Positions 6,696 to 9,367 of a stretch of 9,367 nucleotides of DNA are shown in pieces. The position numbers were made by a program, and so were the translations under genes. How positions within the stretch are numbered: the stretch's first letter is position 1; each line of letters opens with the position of its first letter. Below the pieces are notes generated by a model that was given only the letters and a program-made list of their open reading frames with translations, did not search any database and was not told where the DNA came from. The stretch covers positions 1 through 9,367 of the forward strand of contig JAISKX010000049.1 of NCBI GenBank assembly GCA_031260765.1, given 5' to 3'. This DNA is from Endomicrobium sp. Its GTDB lineage: Bacteria > Elusimicrobiota > Endomicrobiia > Endomicrobiales > Endomicrobiaceae.

Positions 6696-7016
6696 TTACT
6701 TCTTTTCTTGTGCGGCAACCGGTTGTGATACGGGAGCCTGAGGGGATTGATTGAGGTTGACAACAGATGAGAGGGAAATCCTGCTTGACACTTTTGTAAG
6801 AAATAACGATGTGATTAAAAACAAACAAGCCATAACAATAGTTACTTTCTTAATAAAGGCTTTGCCCGATGGAGCGCTGAAAATTTGGTCTGCTCCGCCT
6901 CCGCCGAAAATACCAGCCATTCCGCCGCTCTTTCCAGCCTGCAAAAGAACAATGACAATCAAACCTGCGCAAACGATGTAATGAATTACTTTAAAAAGTC
7001 CATATAATGTTTCCAT
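6696..7016 (-). CDS. secG: Preprotein translocase subunit SecG
   Basis: A 106-residue inner-membrane protein, the small accessory subunit of the SecYEG channel. The first transmembrane helix is at about 8-26 (HYIVCAGLIVIVLLQ). The conserved LLQAGKSGGMAGIFGGGGAD loop follows, then a second helix at about 54-72 (VTIVMACLFLITSLFL). A Pro/Gln/Ala-rich tail ends in EKK, as in many SecG proteins. The family signature (Q-x-G-K-x-G-G followed by a glycine run) is clear. There is no Shine-Dalgarno before the ATG. A strong extended -10 box sits 6 bases upstream instead, suggesting a leaderless message. The gene lies 36 bases downstream of dnaJ and 10 bases upstream of tRNA-Leu. Confidence 0.95.
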   Translation of the reverse strand: METLYGLFKVIHYIVCAGLIVIVLLQAGKSGGMAGIFGGGGADQIFSAPSGKAFIKKVTIVMACLFLITSLFLTKVSSRISLSSVVNLNQSPQAPVSQPVAAQEKK

Positions 7017-7022
7017 AGGCGG

Positions 7023-7031
7023 ATTATAGCA
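7023..7031 (-). promoter_or_regulatory. Extended -10 promoter for secG and the tRNAs
   Basis: The - strand reads TGCTATAAT, a perfect TATAAT hexamer (7028-7023) with the extended-10 TG. A weak -35 candidate, TTGCTT, lies 16 bases further upstream. A start site about 7 bases after the hexamer would fall on or next to the A of the secG ATG (7016). The match is strong, but it is inferred from sequence only. Confidence 0.55.
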
Positions 7032-7052
7032 AAAAGTAGTTTAAAAGCAAAA

Positions 7053-8204
7053 TTAGCCGAAAAACTTCTTAAAGAAGCCGTCGCTTTGGTATTGGGCGTC
7101 TTTGGGGACTTCGCCCATTGATTTGGCGTATTCAAACAACGCTTTCTTTTGAGCGTCATTCATTGATTTGGGGATTTGGACATCTATATTTACATATAAA
7201 TCGCCTTTATCCCTGCGTCCAAGTCTTGGGAAGCCTTGCTCTCTAACTCTTAAAGTTGTGCCTGCGGCTGTGCCTGACGCTATTTTTACTTTTACTGAGC
7301 CATTGACTATTGGGACATCGTATTCCGTTCCCATAGCGGCTTGAGCGAAAGTTATTGAGATTTTTGTATGTAAATTGTCGCCTTCTCTTTGGAAATTTGC
7401 CATTGGTTTTAAATGGATAATGACAAATAAATCGCCGGCAGGAGCGCCGTTTGAGCCTGCATCGCCTGAACCTGCTACCCTTAAAGTTGTGCCTTCATTT
7501 ACGCCTGCGGGTATTCTCACTTTAATAGAATTTCTTTTTCTAACTGTGCCTGCGCCTCGGCATTGAGGGCATGGATTTTCTATGATTTGCCCGCTGCCAT
7601 TGCATCTTGAACAAGTTTGAGCAAAAGAGAAAAAACCTGAAGAACGTCGGATTTGTCCGCTGCCGTGGCATTGCGGACATTGTTTGGGTTTTGTTCCGTC
7701 TTTACCGCCTGTTCCATGACAAGTGTCGCAAACTTCTTTTTTGGGGATTTCTACTGTAAATTCTGCGCCGTTCATAGCGTCATTATAAGAGACTTCAACA
7801 TCCGCTCTTAAATCCGCTCCGCGATTTTCATTTGATCGGGAACTTCTTCTACGGGAGCCGCCGCTAAACATATCTCCGAGATTTTCAAAAATATCATTTA
7901 TATCAACGCCGCCGCTATATTGAAAACCGCCTCCGCCGAAAGGATTGCCTCCGCCAAAAGGATTTCCGCCTCCGCCCGCGCCGTTGACAGCGTCATGACC
8001 AAAAGTGTCATATTGCTGTTTCTTTTGCTTATCGGACAAGACATCATAAGCCTCGTTGATTTCTTTAAATTTCTCTTCGGCTTCTTTATTGCCGGGATTT
8101 TTATCGGGGTGATATTTTAAAGCGAGTTTGCGATAAGCCGATTTAATCTCGCTATCCGCCGCCGATTTTGTAATGCCTAAAACTTCATAATAATCTCTTT
8201 TCAT
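7053..8204 (-). CDS. dnaJ: Chaperone protein DnaJ (type I Hsp40)
   Basis: A 383-residue cytoplasmic co-chaperone that stimulates the ATPase of DnaK and delivers substrates to it. The J domain covers 1-70, with the essential His32-Pro33-Asp34 in KYHPDKNP. A Gly/Phe-rich linker follows at about 75-115 (repeats of NPFGGG). The zinc-binding region (about 150-225) has four CxxCxGxG-type repeats: Cys159/162, Cys176/179, Cys198/201 and Cys212/215. The C-terminal substrate-binding domains run to about 350. Length is normal for type I DnaJ. The start is supported by AAGGA 6 bases before the ATG. dnaK and grpE are not adjacent downstream, and a toxin-antitoxin and GIY-YIG module lies directly upstream. 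No CIRCE operator (TTAGCACTC-N9-GAGTGCTAA) was seen. Confidence 0.97.
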   Translation of the reverse strand: MKRDYYEVLGITKSAADSEIKSAYRKLALKYHPDKNPGNKEAEEKFKEINEAYDVLSDKQKKQQYDTFGHDAVNGAGGGGNPFGGGNPFGGGGFQYSGGVDINDIFENLGDMFSGGSRRRSSRSNENRGADLRADVEVSYNDAMNGAEFTVEIPKKEVCDTCHGTGGKDGTKPKQCPQCHGSGQIRRSSGFFSFAQTCSRCNGSGQIIENPCPQCRGAGTVRKRNSIKVRIPAGVNEGTTLRVAGSGDAGSNGAPAGDLFVIIHLKPMANFQREGDNLHTKISITFAQAAMGTEYDVPIVNGSVKVKIASGTAAGTTLRVREQGFPRLGRRDKGDLYVNIDVQIPKSMNDAQKKALFEYAKSMGEVPKDAQYQSDGFFKKFFG

Positions 8205-8221
8205 TTTTATTCCTTGTATAT

Positions 8222-8566
8222 TTAATATAACTGCTCTGGGGTAAATTTCTCAATAAAGATGTTTTTCAAAGTCTCTATATATTCAACAAATTCTGCGTCG
8301 GTTTGGGTTTCGCCTTTTTTCAATTCTTCCAAAACTTCAAAAGAAAAAGCCTCTGCCCCATGAAGTTCCCAATCCCCGCGAATATTTAAAGGCACGGCAG
8401 AGCCTGTATTTTTAACAAACTCAAAACGATTGCGCCTACCTACAATATCCTTAACTCCCTCAATCCAAATTTTGCCATTGATATTGTTTTTCACCGCGCA
8501 CACGCCGCCGAGCACTGCTCTATTTTTATAATCCGTAGTCAATTTTTTCTTGTCTTGTTTTTGCAT
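8222..8566 (-). CDS. GIY-YIG-fold family protein, catalytic motif degenerate
   Basis: A 114-residue protein resembling the short stand-alone GIY-YIG family in layout: an N-terminal charged helix, then [20 protein letters not shown] (18-37), an Arg-rich helix (VGRRNRFEF, 42-50), and [19 protein letters not shown] at about 64-82. The GIY triad is replaced by GGV and the YIG triad by WIEG, so both catalytic tyrosines are missing. An arginine in the RRNR stretch and a glutamate in VLEEL remain. Members of this subfamily often have such degenerate motifs, so it is probably not an active nuclease; its role is unknown. The ATG is weakly supported, with GAGG 13 bases upstream, an unusually long spacer. 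It lies 17 bases upstream of dnaJ and 7 bases downstream of the second small antitoxin-like gene, so it probably belongs to the toxin-antitoxin transcript. Confidence 0.68.
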   Translation of the reverse strand: MQKQDKKKLTTDYKNRAVLGGVCAVKNNINGKIWIEGVKDIVGRRNRFEFVKNTGSAVPLNIRGDWELHGAEAFSFEVLEELKKGETQTDAEFVEYIETLKNIFIEKFTPEQLY

Positions 8567-8573
8567 AGATTTT

Positions 8574-8744
8574 TTATGTCCTCGCGATTTTCTCTAACAT
8601 CTTTTTTGCTGAATTATTTATATCATCAATAATTTCTTCTCTTGTTGCATTTTTTCTGCGTTCACAATTCCATTCACGGATTTTGTGAATGTCGTCAATT
8701 GTAAAGTCAGGGCTAATTTTTGGTTTTGGGATATTGTGTATCAT
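8574..8744 (-). CDS. Second small antitoxin-like protein (paralogue of the gene at 8753-8938)
   Basis: A 56-residue open frame, short enough to be missed by length cut-offs. Residues 10-23 read ISPDFTIDDIHKIR, matching ISPNFTVDDIHNLR at residues 8-21 of the next gene upstream. The rest is a charged helix (about 29-54). The DNA is also repeated: the two genes share an exact 16-base block 200 bases apart and about 26 of 32 positions across the motif. No good Shine-Dalgarno precedes the ATG, which lies 8 bases after the stop of the first copy. It is probably an antitoxin duplicate that lost its toxin partner, or the second of two antitoxins. The shared motif argues strongly that the frame is or was coding. 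Confidence 0.62.
   Translation of the reverse strand: MIHNIPKPKISPDFTIDDIHKIREWNCERRKNATREEIIDDINNSAKKMLEKIART
8683..8716. repeat. Direct repeat copy A (antitoxin motif)
   Basis: This segment matches 8883-8916. The first 16 bases, TTGTGAATGTCGTCAA, are identical, and 28 of the 34 bases match overall. It encodes the shared ISPxFTxDDIH motif on the - strand and marks a tandem gene duplication with a 200-base period. Confidence 0.75.
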
Positions 8745-8752
8745 TTTTAGTT

Positions 8753-8938
8753 CTATGCAGTCTTATCACGCTTTCTTAATTTTTCCATATCTGCTTCTAC
8801 TCTTTGAACGCGTAAAGCAATATCTCGCTCAACTTCTTCATGGCTCATTGAGCGATATTGTTCTCCGATCTGAACTCTTAAGTTGTGAATGTCGTCAACT
8901 GTGAAATTGGGGCTGATTACTATTTCTGCTGGTTTCAT
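8753..8938 (-). CDS. Putative antitoxin paired with the PIN-domain toxin
   Basis: A 61-residue protein. The N-terminal part carries ISPNFTVDDIHNLR (8-21), and the remainder is a highly charged helix ending in EKLRKRDKTA. I recognise this short-protein pattern as one found beside PIN-domain genes, and it fits an antitoxin that masks the toxin through a C-terminal helix. No ribbon-helix-helix or AbrB fold is obvious, so its DNA binding is unclear. The ATG lies 3 bases after the PIN stop and has AGGAGG (8947-8952) with an 8-base spacer inside the PIN gene's end, giving translational coupling. The toxin-first order is the reverse of most vapBC loci. The antitoxin function is inferred from context and family resemblance. 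Confidence 0.72.
   Translation of the reverse strand: MKPAEIVISPNFTVDDIHNLRVQIGEQYRSMSHEEVERDIALRVQRVEADMEKLRKRDKTA
8883..8916. repeat. Direct repeat copy B (antitoxin motif)
   Basis: The partner of 8683-8716, exactly 200 bases further on, inside the first antitoxin-like gene. The differences between the copies are mostly transitions that leave the shared motif recognisable in protein. Confidence 0.75.
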
Positions 8939-8941
8939 TAT

Positions 8942-9367
8942 TTATTCCTCCTCTTTTAATAACATTGTTGGCGATAAAATACGCAATGAACTATAACCTG
9001 ATTGTAAATTAACAGATTCTACAACAGTCATAGCGCGTAAATTGACTATATGTTTGAAATTCCAAGATACTATTGCATTACAATTATTCACAGTGGCAAT
9101 TGCTATATGTCGAGCATCATCTTTGCTTTTCGGAGGCAATCCTTTTGATTCGGCATACAATTTCGCCAATTCATCCGAATCAATGTTGTGTATAACTTTA
9201 ACATATTTAATTTCGAATAGTTTAGAAAGCATAAATGAATATTTTGGCTCTTTGCAACGCTCAATTTCTGCAATTACTATATCTGAAATGCAGATTTCAT
9301 AATCTCCATTTTGTATATCCTTCCATAATAATTGAGTGTCTTTCATCTTTTCAGGAGCATCTGGAGC
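8942..9367 (-). CDS. PIN-domain protein, probable VapC-like toxin (5' partial)
   Basis: The frame is open to the right edge, giving 141 visible residues. An ATG at 9346 is internal: seven more sense codons lie upstream in the window, and the usual N-terminal PIN Asp motif is missing, so the true start is outside. Visible PIN elements, numbered from the edge, are ISDIVIAEIERC with the second acidic residue Glu34 or Glu36, KSKDDARHIAIATV with Asp83/Asp84, and VSWNFKHIVNL (100-110). The tail VESVNLQSGYSSLRILSP fits a PIN subfamily with a conserved final IEIRSP-like strand. PIN toxins are Mg-dependent ribonucleases, often cleaving tRNA or rRNA; the target here is unknown. The close, coupled small gene downstream supports a type II toxin-antitoxin pair. 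Confidence 0.82.
   Translation of the reverse strand, partial: APDAPEKMKDTQLLWKDIQNGDYEICISDIVIAEIERCKEPKYSFMLSKLFEIKYVKVIHNIDSDELAKLYAESKGLPPKSKDDARHIAIATVNNCNAIVSWNFKHIVNLRAMTVVESVNLQSGYSSLRILSPTMLLKEEE
8947..8952 (-). promoter_or_regulatory. Strong Shine-Dalgarno for the antitoxin
   Basis: The - strand reads AGGAGG, inside the last codons of the PIN gene and 8 bases before the antitoxin ATG. It is one of the best ribosome sites in the window, which fits a need for the antitoxin to be made in excess of the toxin. Confidence 0.7.

Noticed and set aside
6598..6828. A 76-codon - strand open frame across tRNA-Leu and the end of secG
   Set aside because: It reads through the tRNA-Leu gene in another frame from secG and has no ribosome site or recognisable protein pattern.
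7900..7985. Repeated GC-rich blocks in the dnaJ region as a possible DNA repeat array
   Set aside because: They encode the normal Gly/Phe-rich linker of DnaJ (NPFGGG repeats).

Overview
The window is a compact stretch of low-GC bacterial chromosome. Its genes are packed head to tail with purine-rich Shine-Dalgarno sites, and no gene-free gap exceeds about 120 bases. Two genes and the tail of a third run on the + strand at the left end. Everything from about 1.3 kb to the right edge lies on the - strand. Most products are housekeeping proteins (DnaJ, SecG, DprA, topoisomerase I, a Xer recombinase) plus tRNA-Leu(GAG) and tRNA-Gly(GCC). The sequence alone does not fix the phylum. The dprA-topA-xer order occurs in Firmicutes and several other phyla. 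My impression is an AT-rich, host- or gut-associated lineage, possibly Elusimicrobiota (Endomicrobium-like), but that is a low-confidence guess.

Layout, left to right. Positions 2-271 (+) hold the Lys/Pro/Ala/Glu-rich C-terminal tail of a gene cut by the window edge. A small DUF1232 membrane protein (275-622) and a YihX-like HAD phosphatase (686-1291) follow on the same strand. They converge on a - strand gene for an unrecognised 299-residue protein with a UBA/TS-N-like N-terminus (1315-2214). Moving upstream on the - strand come a tyrosine recombinase of the XerC/XerD type (about 2217-3164), topA (3077-5272), dprA (5296-6399), a roughly 120-base structured leader, tRNA-Gly, tRNA-Leu, secG (6696-7016) and dnaJ (7053-8204). 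The right end (8222 to the edge) is an accessory module: a degenerate GIY-YIG-fold protein, two tandem related small antitoxin-like genes, and a PIN-domain toxin gene cut by the window edge.

How the genes fit together. DprA, topoisomerase I and Xer recombinase all act on DNA (uptake and recombination, supercoiling, chromosome dimer resolution) and appear to be one co-transcribed block with the UBA-like gene at its end. secG and the two tRNAs look like one transcription unit with a promoter immediately upstream of secG. A terminator-like or attenuator-like RNA structure lies between the tRNAs and dprA. The PIN gene and its following small gene have the layout of a type II toxin-antitoxin pair. 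The second small gene looks like a leftover antitoxin duplicate without a toxin.

The points most worth a second look are the dprA leader with two mutually exclusive pairings, the long topA/xer overlap, the apparently leaderless secG promoter, the tandem antitoxin paralogues, and the unassigned UBA-like protein. I did not find a clear, wholly new multi-gene system.
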